From contig VXTR01000012.1 of NCBI GenBank assembly GCA_009837355.1, forward strand, positions 1-56,509: a DNA stretch of 56,509 nt, given 5' to 3'. Below, piece after piece: positions 8,273 through 17,357 of this stretch. The stretch comes from Chloroflexota bacterium (GTDB lineage: Bacteria; Chloroflexota; Dehalococcoidia; Lucifugimonadales; UBA3495). Position 1 is the stretch's first letter. Every line of letters starts with the position of its first letter. The position numbers were made by a program, and so were the translations under genes. Below the pieces are notes generated by a model. It was not told where the DNA came from. It did not search any database and was given only the letters and a program-made list of their open reading frames with translations.

Positions 8273-8935
8273 ATGACTACTTCCGACCAACGAAGCCAGC
8301 AATCTATAGCCGGACGGCCGGAGTTCGGCCTGAAGCGCCCCGACCAGGTGAAGATTGCGCCGCCGGCCGGTGAGCGGGTACCACCAGGTCAGTTCGTCGC
8401 CAAGACTTTTCCGGTGCTTACGTACGGCGATACGCCGGAGGTTGACCTGTCCACGTGGAGCATACGGGTGTGGGGACTGGTGGGACGCGAGATTGAGCTG
8501 GACTGGAAGCAATTTTGCAGTTTGCCCCAGGTAGTCGTGAACGCCGATTTTCACTGTGTGACCCAATGGTCGGCCCTTGACCAGACTTGGGGAGGCGTTT
8601 GGGTGGGGACCTTGCTGGAGCAGGCCGGGATACTGCCGGAGGCTCGCCACATAATGGCGCACTGTTTTGGAGATTACACTACGAATGTGCCGTTGGATCT
8701 GGTCTTGGCTGAGGGACTGCTGGCGCACCGTCAGAATGGCGCCGAACTGGGCAAGGATCACGGCTGGCCGTTGCGCCTAGTTATTCCCAGCCGCTACGGA
8801 TGGAAGTCGGCCAAGTGGGTCAACGGCATTGAACTGATGGCGGAAGACGCACCCGGTTTCTGGGAGCAGCGAGGCTATAACAACAACGCTGATCCTTGGC
8901 AGGAGGAACGCTTCTGGCCTGAGCTGAGCGGGTAA
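8273..8935 (+). CDS. molybdopterin-dependent oxidoreductase (YedY/sulfite-oxidase-like)
   Basis: 220-residue protein of the sulfite-oxidase molybdopterin-binding fold. The block VNADFHCVTQWSALDQTWGG carries the Cys expected to ligate molybdenum. SRYGWKSAKWVNGIEL near the C-terminus is also typical of the YedY/MsrP-like clade. There is no Tat or Sec signal, so a cytoplasmic enzyme is likely, and no heme partner gene lies nearby. ATG 8273 has CGGAG at an 8-base spacing; the frame is open further upstream but overlaps selD. It follows selD by 20 bases and may share its transcript. The physiological substrate is not evident. Confidence 0.82.
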   Translation: MTTSDQRSQQSIAGRPEFGLKRPDQVKIAPPAGERVPPGQFVAKTFPVLTYGDTPEVDLSTWSIRVWGLVGREIELDWKQFCSLPQVVVNADFHCVTQWSALDQTWGGVWVGTLLEQAGILPEARHIMAHCFGDYTTNVPLDLVLAEGLLAHRQNGAELGKDHGWPLRLVIPSRYGWKSAKWVNGIELMAEDAPGFWEQRGYNNNADPWQEERFWPELSG

Positions 8936-8959
8936 GTTTGCACGGCGCCTGATAAAGAA

Positions 8960-8986
8960 CAGGTGCGGGTTTGAAACTCGCACCTG
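8960..8986. terminator. hairpin terminator between convergent genes
   Basis: CAGGTGCG pairs with CGCACCTG (8 bp), with an inner GTT/AAC extension. On the minus strand the stem is followed by TTCTTTATC, so it best terminates the zinc-ribbon gene, and it may also stop the + strand transcript. Confidence 0.6.
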
Positions 8987-9013
8987 CCTTGGGCTCGGTC
9001 CGGGATGTGAAGA

Positions 9014-9214
9014 CTAGGCGGCGCGCAAGAATTCCTTGGACGGGCGTACCGGCGCGACTTCGGTTTCCGGACGAGTTACCTCGACCGCCTTGGTAGGAGC
9101 GTCCAGATCTCGCTGCAGGCCGCACTGGAGACAGTTGACGAACATCCCGTAGATGTCCCGGCGAAGGTGCAGGTCGCCACCACACTTGGGGCAAGCGTTG
9201 AACTTGAGCTTCAT
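9014..9214 (-). CDS. small zinc-ribbon protein
   Basis: 66-residue protein with two CxxC knuckles (CPKCGGDLHLRR and CLQCGLQ) that should bind one zinc, followed by a charged, Pro/Val-rich tail ending KEFLRAA. ATG 9214 is fixed by a perfect AAGGAGG ribosome site 6 bases upstream; a longer frame exists but lacks this site. It is a single-gene unit ending at the hairpin near 8970. The role is unknown; small zinc ribbons of this kind often bind nucleic acid or other proteins. Confidence 0.8.
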   Translation of the reverse strand: MKLKFNACPKCGGDLHLRRDIYGMFVNCLQCGLQRDLDAPTKAVEVTRPETEVAPVRPSKEFLRAA

Positions 9215-9384
9215 GATAACCTCCTTGCCGATTCTGGGATTTACAGCGCGACTGTACGGGGCAAGTTTGGCTTGGCGACTCAATATACGAAAGGAAGCGA
9301 CAATCGGATTGCAGCGCATGAGGGCAAATCCTTTAGGGTTTCCATGGCAGGGATGAACACTCACGGCGTTGTGAACAGGATTTT

Positions 9385-9413
9385 ATCCCTTGACACGGTC
9401 TGTATCAAGGGAT
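9385..9413 (+). promoter_or_regulatory. HAIR-type operator for HspR
   Basis: Perfect inverted repeat ATCCCTTGA (9385-9393) and TCAAGGGAT (9405-9413) with an 11-base spacer. The core CTTGA-N11-TCAAG has the arrangement of the HAIR element (CTTGAGT-N7-ACTCAAG) bound by HspR. It overlaps the -35 box and spacer of the hspR promoter, a position suited to autorepression. Confidence 0.8.
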
Positions 9414-9418
9414 ATAGT
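9390..9418 (+). promoter_or_regulatory. sigma70-type promoter of hspR-grpE-dnaK
   Basis: Consensus -35 TTGACA (9390-9395), a 17-base spacer and -10 TATAGT (9413-9418). The start would be near 9425. The -35 lies inside the HAIR inverted repeat, so HspR binding would block polymerase. Confidence 0.8.
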
Positions 9419-9428
9419 ATTTCGGAAG

Positions 9429-9450
9429 CAATGTGATATGATTCACATTG
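9429..9450 (+). promoter_or_regulatory. CRP/FNR-like palindrome in the hspR leader
   Basis: CAATGTGA-N6-TCACATTG is a perfect 8-bp inverted repeat containing the TGTGA-N6-TCACA consensus of CRP-type regulators. It begins about 4 bases after the predicted transcription start, where a bound protein would repress. No CRP-type regulator is encoded in the window. Confidence 0.5.
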
Positions 9451-9481
9451 ACGAAGCTCAGCAAGGAGGAACGGGGCAGGG

Positions 9482-9982
9482 ATGCAGCAGCGAAGGCCCG
9501 GACAGGTTCAGGCCGGACGCCCTAGACAGGAATCGTATCCGGCCCCTATAGCCGATACGCCGGCTCTTTGGCCCAATGGCGGGGGACTCGTGCCGAACGA
9601 TAGGATGGCCCGCAACGGCTCGGCTGGTCGCGGTGAGCCCGAGGGTGTGTACATAATATCGGTGGCGGCGCGTCTCTTGGAAATGCACCCGCAAACCCTG
9701 CGCAAGTACGAGCGCCTGGGCTTGATTAACCCCGGTCGCACGGTGGGGATGCTGCGGCTATATTCCGAGGACGACCTGCGCAAGGTAATGCTCATCCGGC
9801 ACCTGATGGACAACTTGGGGTTGAATCTGGCCGGCGTTGAGTTCGCCCTGAAGCTGGTCGACAATCTGAACGTTTTTTCCCGGCGCTTGTCCCGTTCCAC
9901 TGGCGACGCCGCCATTGCCGAGCGGGTCCGGCATGAGGTCGCCCTGCTGTGCGACAGCCTGAGCCTGCCCACCCCGGATTAA
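9482..9982 (+). CDS. hspR: HspR-type MerR-family heat-shock repressor
   Basis: 166-residue transcriptional regulator. The MerR winged helix (about residues 55-125) reads YIISVAARLLEMHPQTLRKYERLGLI followed by LRLYSEDDLRKV, the HspR signature. It ends in a helical stretch and has a poorly conserved ~50-residue N-terminal extension. AAGGAGG lies 12-13 bases before ATG 9482; later in-frame ATGs such as 9605 are alternatives. It heads an operon with grpE (37-base gap) and dnaK under a HAIR-overlapped promoter, so it probably represses its own operon with DnaK as co-repressor, as known for HspR in actinobacteria. Confidence 0.85.
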   Translation: MQQRRPGQVQAGRPRQESYPAPIADTPALWPNGGGLVPNDRMARNGSAGRGEPEGVYIISVAARLLEMHPQTLRKYERLGLINPGRTVGMLRLYSEDDLRKVMLIRHLMDNLGLNLAGVEFALKLVDNLNVFSRRLSRSTGDAAIAERVRHEVALLCDSLSLPTPD

Positions 9983-10019
9983 TCGGGATCATCCATGCAA
10001 CCCACCCAGGAACCGACAA

Positions 10020-10646
10020 ATGTCTACCGACCAAACTAACGAACCCACTGAAGACGGCAACGACGGCGTTCTCGCGTCCGAGTTTTACGTCTCTCAGGAA
10101 AGAGACGGTCAGGAAGTTGATGGTGATGACTTCACCGAAACTCCACCCCTGACACCCGAGCAGGAAGCGGCCATGTTGAGAATGGCTTTAACTGAAGCCA
10201 ACGAGGAAATCGCCCGACAGGCCGACGCCGTGCAGCGAGGACAGGCCGACTTGGCCAATGCCCGCCGCCGCCACGATGAGGAACGACTGAGTATTCAACA
10301 GCAGGCCAACAGCCGATTGCTAGTGCAGCTGCTACCCATCGTTGATGAGCTTGACTTGGCATTAAATCATCTTGAAGGCAACGGTTCTGCCGACGATGAT
10401 TCTCTGTCCGAATCGTGGATTCAGGGCGTACGCCTGATTCAGCGTAAGCTGGCCGGGTTCCTGCAATCTCAAGGAGTAGTTCGCATTGAGACCCTGGGCG
10501 AGCCGTTCAACCCGGAAGTGCATGAGGCAGTGGGAATGACCCAGGTAAGTGATGCGGACTCCGGATGCGTGGTCGAAGTGGTGCGCCAAGGATACCGTCT
10601 GCATGGCCGGGTGGTGCAGGTGGCGCAGGTGGTGGTCAACCAGTAA
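10020..10646 (+). CDS. grpE: nucleotide exchange factor GrpE
   Basis: 208-residue co-chaperone that releases ADP from DnaK. An acidic disordered N-terminus is followed by a long coiled-coil helix (residues ~45-100, rich in E/Q/R/A) and the GrpE beta domain with EPFNPEVHEAVGM and the terminal GYRLHGRVVQVAQVVV. ATG 10020 has AGGA upstream. It sits between hspR and dnaK with a 32-base gap to dnaK, consistent with one heat-shock transcript. Confidence 0.93.
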   Translation: MSTDQTNEPTEDGNDGVLASEFYVSQERDGQEVDGDDFTETPPLTPEQEAAMLRMALTEANEEIARQADAVQRGQADLANARRRHDEERLSIQQQANSRLLVQLLPIVDELDLALNHLEGNGSADDDSLSESWIQGVRLIQRKLAGFLQSQGVVRIETLGEPFNPEVHEAVGMTQVSDADSGCVVEVVRQGYRLHGRVVQVAQVVVNQ

Positions 10647-10678
10647 TTTGAAGAAACCAATTTTGAGGTGTTACGACA

Positions 10679-12559
<1,881 letters not shown>

Positions 12560-12604
12560 AGACCCTTGGGGGGCAAATCCCTTGTAAAGCGGGCTGACGG
12601 GGTG

Positions 12605-12630
12605 TTGCTTGCCGCCGAAAGTGCTATAAT
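12605..12630 (+). promoter_or_regulatory. promoter of the 110-aa gene
   Basis: Perfect -10 TATAAT (12625-12630) with extended -10 TG (GTGCTATAAT). A TTGCTT (12605-12610) could serve as a -35 at a short 14-base spacing. The predicted start near 12637 gives a leader of about 50 bases. Confidence 0.55.
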
Positions 12631-12689
12631 GATGGTGAGCGAGCCATCTGCCGCGGTGGTATTGCCCTCCGTAAATTGGGAGAAATGCA

Positions 12690-13022
12690 ATGAACGCATC
12701 ACAGAAAGACGATGTGGAAGTCGGTGGTCTGGATAACGAGAACCCGATGGTGAACCAGACACCGCTGGGTGTTGAGCAGCAGGCAGGGCCGCAGGTTGAG
12801 GACTACGACATTGAGTCGCTGACCCCGCTGCAGGCTCACTACCTGGAGGCTCTGCGACAGCTGGTAGGCGTTAAGAACGAGTACCAGTCAGCCCCGGACT
12901 ACGAGTCCTGGATGATGGACTCCATCAACCGGTCCATCTACTCGGCGCTGCGCGATTGCATTGAGGCAAAAATCGGCACGATTGCCAAGGAGCTGCTGCA
13001 GCGGGAGCACCACGTCAACTGA
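12690..13022 (+). CDS. conserved hypothetical protein
   Basis: 110-residue acidic protein. An Asn/Gln/Glu-rich, probably disordered N-terminus (residues 1-40) precedes an alpha-helical region, LTPLQAHYLEALRQLVGVKNEY to the end, that looks like a small helical bundle. No cysteine motif or membrane segment is present. GGGAG lies 6-8 bases before ATG 12690 and it has its own extended -10 promoter. Function is not recognised; its place between dnaK and a tRNA cluster gives no clear hint. Confidence 0.7.
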   Translation: MNASQKDDVEVGGLDNENPMVNQTPLGVEQQAGPQVEDYDIESLTPLQAHYLEALRQLVGVKNEYQSAPDYESWMMDSINRSIYSALRDCIEAKIGTIAKELLQREHHVN

Positions 13023-13048
13023 CAAGGCGACGCATTTTGTGCTATAGT
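13019..13048 (+). promoter_or_regulatory. tRNA-Leu promoter
   Basis: CTGACA (13019-13024) and TATAGT (13043-13048) are 18 bases apart, with an extended -10 TG (GTGCTATAGT). The start would be only about 6-7 bases before the mature tRNA 5' end. Confidence 0.6.
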
Positions 13049-13060
13049 CGGCTCAGTAAT

Positions 13061-13147
13061 GCCGAGGTGGTGGAAATGGTAGACACGCGGTCTTGAGGGG
13101 GCCGTGGGCTTTCGCTCGTGTGGGTTCAAGTCCCGCCCTCGGCACCA
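13061..13147 (+). tRNA. tRNA-Leu (GAG)
   Basis: Class II cloverleaf with long variable arm. The acceptor GCCGAGG pairs with CCTCGGC, the anticodon stem CGGTC/GGCCG encloses loop TTGAGGG (anticodon GAG), and the T arm contains GGGTTCAAGTCCC. CCA is encoded. Confidence 0.96.
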
Positions 13148-13212
13148 AGTTGGTTCGGTTGGCTAAGCAACCAAACTAGCGAGCGCGAATAGCGCGTAAG
13201 GAATGGCAGTAA

Positions 13213-13288
13213 GGCGACGTAGCCAAGTGGTTAAGGCGGAGGTCTGCAAAACCTCTATTCGGCGGTTCGAATCCGCCCGTCGCCTCCA
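13213..13288 (+). tRNA. tRNA-Cys (GCA)
   Basis: The acceptor GGCGACG pairs with CGTCGCC. The anticodon stem-loop GAGGT-CTGCAAA-ACCTC gives anticodon GCA, the T arm is CGGCGGTTCGAATCCGCCC, and CCA is encoded. Confidence 0.96.
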
Positions 13289-13349
13289 ATTCCCTCAACA
13301 GGCTGCGACCTGCCCGGGAATAGGCCCACATTGGTACCGCGCCACGCTT

Positions 13350-13378
13350 TTGACAGAGGAAGCGTAGCGCGGTTATTT
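13350..13378 (+). promoter_or_regulatory. possible promoter of second tRNA-Leu
   Basis: Perfect -35 TTGACA (13350-13355), then 17 bases to TTATTT (13373-13378), 17 bases before tRNA-Leu(UAA). The -10 is a weak match. Confidence 0.35.
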
Positions 13379-13395
13379 GTTATCATCGCTTACGT

Positions 13396-13481
13396 GCCGA
13401 GGTGGCGGAACGGTAGACGCGGCGGACTTAAAATCCGCTACCTTACGGGGTGTGTGGGTTCGAGTCCCTCCCTCGGCACCA
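13396..13481 (+). tRNA. tRNA-Leu (UAA)
   Basis: Class II tRNA with acceptor GCCGAGG/CCTCGGC, anticodon stem-loop GCGGA-CTTAAAA-TCCGC (anticodon UAA), a long variable arm, T arm GGGTTCGAGTCCC and encoded CCA. Confidence 0.96.
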
Positions 13482-13557
13482 ATTTCCCAACACGGTCAGG
13501 CTGTGAACTCAAAGAGGGTATCAATGCCTGGTTCCTGATATTGGAGAGTGATTCGGT

Positions 13558-14928
13558 TTGAATATCGACGTATCGGACCGGATGAACTACCTGCGGGAGC
13601 AGTACCACTACGCTTGGCTCGTGGTCGGCATGGGCACCATGCTCAGGGTCACCGCCAATTTCGTCAGCCAGGCCTTCGCCGTCATCCTGGTAGTCCTGCA
13701 GACCGATTTTGCTTGGGGCGTCACCGCCATCGTCCTAGCCCAAGTCTTTAGAAGCCTCGCCAGCGCCCTTCTTTCCCCAGTCTCCGGATGGGTCGGCGAC
13801 CGCTATGGAGCACGCAGGTCCCTGTTTGTTGCGGCTGCCCTCTACGTGGCCGGTATGCTGCTCCTCAGCACCGTGAGCCAGCTCTGGCAGCTTTACATCT
13901 ATTACAGCATTTTGTTGGGATTAGCCCAGGCACTTTTCACGGTCAACATACCTACCACCGTTGCCGCTTGGTTCAAGAGGAAGCTCGGCATCGCCGTCGG
14001 TATCCAGCAGTCCTTTGGGGGCATGGGGGCATCGGTTACCGCCCCGGCCCTGGCGCTGCTGGTGGCCCTGACCGGATGGCAGGTTGGGTTCTGGATCATC
14101 GCCGCGGTGGGTGGAACGATCCTGTTCTCCCTGTTGTTGTTCTTCCACAGCGAACCTGCCGACCGCGGGATGAAGCCGCTGGGAGCCACCGACGACGACC
14201 CGGCGCCGGTGCCGGCCAATTCGGAAATCGCCAGGTTGCGGAGCAAGGTTTTTCTGCGGCACGCCCGCCGGACACGGGCCTTCTGGAACCTTCCGCTCAT
14301 CCACTTTCTCGGCTGCGTGGGTCATGCCATCGTTATCTGGCACGTGGTGTTCTTCGCCACCGAACAGGGATTGACGCTTCCTGAGGCGGCGTGGATCGTA
14401 ACCATATACACCATGGCCAGCGTCAGCAGCCGCCTGTTCATTCCCATCCTTGCCGACCGTTGGGGCGCCAAGATGACAATGATCCTGCCCTATGCTCTAC
14501 AGGGCATTACGGTAGCAATGCTCTTCTGGGCCCAGAGTGCGTGGGAGTTCTACCTGTTTGCCGTACTCTTCGGCATCGGCTTCGGTGGGGAGATGTCCGC
14601 CTTCCTCATCGCCAACCGGCAGTACTACGGCATGGGCCCGGTGCGGTCGATTTTTGGATTCCAGCATCTGGGCTCCGGTTTTGGGATGGCCGTAGGAGGC
14701 CTCATTGGCGGTGTTATTTACGATTTCCGCAATGCCGAAGTTCCGACGCGGTGGCTTGGCTTCATCGACATCGGTGGAGGCTCCTACGACCTGGCTTGGG
14801 TCATCTCCATCGTGGCCAGTCTCGCCGGAGTCGGTTTCATCCTGTTGCTGGAATCATCCTCCCGCGTCCTCATACCCGATTGGGAAGAATCTCTGTCCAA
14901 GGAGGGACAGGCTTCGCCGGCGGCTTAG
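13558..14928 (+). CDS. MFS transporter
   Basis: 456-residue major facilitator with about 12 hydrophobic helices. The MFS motif after helix 2 is recognisable as GWVGDRYGARRSL, with an equivalent LADRWGAKMTM loop in the second half, separated by a ~50-residue charged central loop. The first codon is TTG 13558 with GGAGAG upstream; ATG 13582 is an alternative giving MNYLREQYHYAWLVVG. The solute is unknown. It converges on a second, distantly similar MFS gene (stop-to-stop 26 bases), next to two amidohydrolases, suggesting carboxylate uptake (inference). Confidence 0.88.
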   Translation: MNIDVSDRMNYLREQYHYAWLVVGMGTMLRVTANFVSQAFAVILVVLQTDFAWGVTAIVLAQVFRSLASALLSPVSGWVGDRYGARRSLFVAAALYVAGMLLLSTVSQLWQLYIYYSILLGLAQALFTVNIPTTVAAWFKRKLGIAVGIQQSFGGMGASVTAPALALLVALTGWQVGFWIIAAVGGTILFSLLLFFHSEPADRGMKPLGATDDDPAPVPANSEIARLRSKVFLRHARRTRAFWNLPLIHFLGCVGHAIVIWHVVFFATEQGLTLPEAAWIVTIYTMASVSSRLFIPILADRWGAKMTMILPYALQGITVAMLFWAQSAWEFYLFAVLFGIGFGGEMSAFLIANRQYYGMGPVRSIFGFQHLGSGFGMAVGGLIGGVIYDFRNAEVPTRWLGFIDIGGGSYDLAWVISIVASLAGVGFILLLESSSRVLIPDWEESLSKEGQASPAA

Positions 14929-14954
14929 TGACCCGTGGTTGGGGCGAAGTCGGA

Positions 14955-16292
14955 TTACCCGGAAACACTCGCCGATTCCTTTGGTGGTTCAGGGAGCGGA
15001 GTTCTTGGCGGTTTGGCTGCCAGGGCCATTATCCCAGCCATAAACACGGCCACGGCGAAAAAGGTGAACGGGATGCGGTAGCTGTCGAAATAGTCGAACA
15101 TGAACCCGGCGATTACCGGCCCCAAGGCCTGTCCACCCACCTGCACCGACATCGTCAGCCCCCGGATTGTTCCTAGGTTCTGGCGCCCGTAGTAGTCGGC
15201 CCAGACCAGCCGTATCAGCAGGTGCAGGCCGCCCACGCCGAACCCGATCCCGGCCGCCGAGATTATCTCCGGCAGCACCCAATCGCTCCTCACGGTGCTG
15301 ACCGCGGCCAACGCGACCACCAGTGAAGAGCCCGTCATCAGATATCGGATGGGCATACGGCGGGCCAGGGCTGCCCAGAAGAGGCCCGCCGGCATCTGGG
15401 CCAGAGCGAAGGTGCTCGCGCTGATCGCGGCGAAACGCGGGTCGATTCCCTGGCTGATGTAATGGGAGACCTGGTGCAGACTCAACCCCGCCTGGGCCAT
15501 CATCGCCGCGCCGGAAAAGACCGCCAGGATCCAGAATGCCCGCGTCCGCAACGCCTGTCCTACCGTGAAGTCGATCTCGGCGAAGCTGCCCGAGTTGACC
15601 GAACCCCTGGCTGCCTCAGCGTCCTTGTTTGCCGAGTCTTCTCGCGCCGGGGCCGGATCGGGTTCCAGCCCCATATCCTCCGGTCGCCTCGCCACCAGCA
15701 GGAGGGACGGAACCACCCCCAACGCAAAGGTCAGTATGCCCAGGGTGATCCACGCCGTTCGCCAGTCATACCCCGTGATGATTAGCTGCATCGCCCACGG
15801 CACGATGGCCAGGCCGGCGCCCTTGGCGATGTGGTCCACGGCCAATCCTACCGGACGCCGCCGTATGAACCAGTTGCTGATGGCGGTGGGAAGCCCCATC
15901 TCCAGAGGCCCTGAGAAGATCATCCGCCCCGGCACGTACAGGAGATAGAAGCCCAGCGGATGAGCAACGAAGGCCAGCCCGACGGCTATTGCTCCCGTGG
16001 CGAATGAACCCGCTCCCAGGATAACTCCCGCCCCGTACCGGTCCAACCATCTGCCCACGATGGGCGAAACGAAGACGGCGGCCAGGCCGCCCAGGCTGAC
16101 AGCCCCGGAGAACATCCCCACCGACCAGCCCATGGATTGGGTCATCGGGACGACGAACACCGAAAGGGTTGCCACCGCCATCACAGTTCGGGTGGACAGG
16201 CTCAAGGCTACGCTGTTCCCGGCGACCACCCAACCGTAGTAGAAGGGAAGAGCGTGGGACAGCCTCGTCCGCCAGACGGCAACGTTGGTCAT
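14955..16292 (-). CDS. MFS transporter
   Basis: 445-residue, 12-helix major facilitator starting MTNVAVWRTRLSHALPFYYG. ATG 16292 overlaps by one base the TAA of the upstream amidohydrolase gene (TAATG), so translation is coupled. A longer frame to 16397 lies inside that gene and is rejected. Helix 2-3 loop FVSPIVGRWLDRYGAG is the MFS motif A region, and PEDMGLEPDP in the central loop is common in monocarboxylate-type MFS proteins. Coupling suggests it imports the amidohydrolase substrate or a precursor. Confidence 0.88.
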   Translation of the reverse strand: MTNVAVWRTRLSHALPFYYGWVVAGNSVALSLSTRTVMAVATLSVFVVPMTQSMGWSVGMFSGAVSLGGLAAVFVSPIVGRWLDRYGAGVILGAGSFATGAIAVGLAFVAHPLGFYLLYVPGRMIFSGPLEMGLPTAISNWFIRRRPVGLAVDHIAKGAGLAIVPWAMQLIITGYDWRTAWITLGILTFALGVVPSLLLVARRPEDMGLEPDPAPAREDSANKDAEAARGSVNSGSFAEIDFTVGQALRTRAFWILAVFSGAAMMAQAGLSLHQVSHYISQGIDPRFAAISASTFALAQMPAGLFWAALARRMPIRYLMTGSSLVVALAAVSTVRSDWVLPEIISAAGIGFGVGGLHLLIRLVWADYYGRQNLGTIRGLTMSVQVGGQALGPVIAGFMFDYFDSYRIPFTFFAVAVFMAGIMALAAKPPRTPLPEPPKESASVSG

Positions 16293-17293
16293 TAGATCCC
16301 CAGAAGCGCTTCTAGGTTTTTCCAGGCAATCTTTTCCTTTTCTTCCGCAGACAGGCTCTGCAGCCCGTCCAGCCATCCGGAGGGAGAAGGATCCCAACCA
16401 ACAAAGGGCCAGTCGCTGCCGATGACGACGCGATCGGCGCCGACGCTGTCGATGAGGAAACGCAGGCCAGCCTCACTGCTGGTCAGGAAGTCGTAGTAGA
16501 TTTGGTTCTGGTAGGCGCTGGGCGGCTTGAGAATGTTGACGCGGGCCTCCGAGCGGACTTGCCAGCCGTGATCCAAACGACCCATGGCGAAGCAGGCGCC
16601 GCCGCCGCCGTGAGCGATGCAGACCTTGAGATTGGGACACTCGTCCAGGACGCCGCTGCAAATCAGGGTCGCGACCACCAGGGCGTCTTCCATCACCACG
16701 CCCACGCTGTTGGGGAGGCCGTATCGCAACGTGCGCTCCACCGCGACGATGTTGTCCTGCGGCTGGGGATGGAAGAAGAGCAGGGCGCCCAGGGACTCGG
16801 CGGCCTTAAACAGCGGCAGGAAGCGCGGCTCGTCCCAGTTGAGGCCGTTGACCACCATGTCCAGTTCGGCCCCTTTGAGGCCAAGGGTTTTGACGGCGCG
16901 TTCCAGCTCATCGATGGCGGCGTCAACGTCTTGGAGCGGCAGGGTCGCCAGGCCGACGAACCGGTCGGGCCAGCGCTTGGTCATGCCGGCGATTTCGTCG
17001 TTCACCTCTTTGGACGCTTCAATGGCTTCCCCAGTTTCCCAATGATAGGGGAACAGGGGTGTGTGGATGGAAACGACCTGCATATCCGTCCCCTCGGCGT
17101 CCATGTCGGCCAGCCGCTGCTCCGGCGTGTAGCGAATCTTCGGCGAGTTAATCAGTATCCGCTTGCCGTGCCCTACGATGAATTCCTGGTCGCCTCGAGT
17201 TTCGTGGGTCATTCCATGCCAGGAATGGCCCTGCTCAAATGCGCTCCACAGTACCTGCGGCGCCAAATGGGCGTGTACGTCTATGACTCTCAT
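16292..17293 (-). CDS. amidohydrolase (ACMSD-like metal-dependent decarboxylase/hydrolase)
   Basis: 333-residue TIM-barrel metalloenzyme of amidohydrolase subfamily 2, related to aminocarboxymuconate-semialdehyde and aromatic-acid decarboxylases. Metal-binding marks in order are VIDVHAHL (HxH), the barrel His in LLFFHPQP, CIAHGGGGACF and IGSDWPF with the catalytic Asp. Two in-frame ATGs occur; the second (17293) has AGAGG at a workable 6-base spacing, whereas the first abuts it. It is translationally coupled to the downstream MFS gene and about 35% similar by eye to the next upstream gene. The substrate is probably an aromatic or muconate-type acid (inference). Confidence 0.85.
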   Translation of the reverse strand: MRVIDVHAHLAPQVLWSAFEQGHSWHGMTHETRGDQEFIVGHGKRILINSPKIRYTPEQRLADMDAEGTDMQVVSIHTPLFPYHWETGEAIEASKEVNDEIAGMTKRWPDRFVGLATLPLQDVDAAIDELERAVKTLGLKGAELDMVVNGLNWDEPRFLPLFKAAESLGALLFFHPQPQDNIVAVERTLRYGLPNSVGVVMEDALVVATLICSGVLDECPNLKVCIAHGGGGACFAMGRLDHGWQVRSEARVNILKPPSAYQNQIYYDFLTSSEAGLRFLIDSVGADRVVIGSDWPFVGWDPSPSGWLDGLQSLSAEEKEKIAWKNLEALLGI

Positions 17294-17318
17294 TTTCATC
17301 CTCTGTTGTGGTCAGTGG

Positions 17319-17338
17319 ATTCCCGGGAAAGCGGGAAT
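17319..17338. repeat. REP-like palindrome
   Basis: ATTCCCG-GGAAAG-CGGGAAT, a 7-bp stem in the flank context TGGATTCCCG...CGGGAATGG. It lies in the 64-base gap between the two amidohydrolase genes and resembles a second element at 19987. Confidence 0.5.
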
Positions 17339-17357
17339 GGCGTTATCGTTAGTACAC

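Noticed and set aside
13331-13561. ORF of 76 codons across the second tRNA-Leu
   Set aside because: It runs through a clear tRNA and has no coding features.
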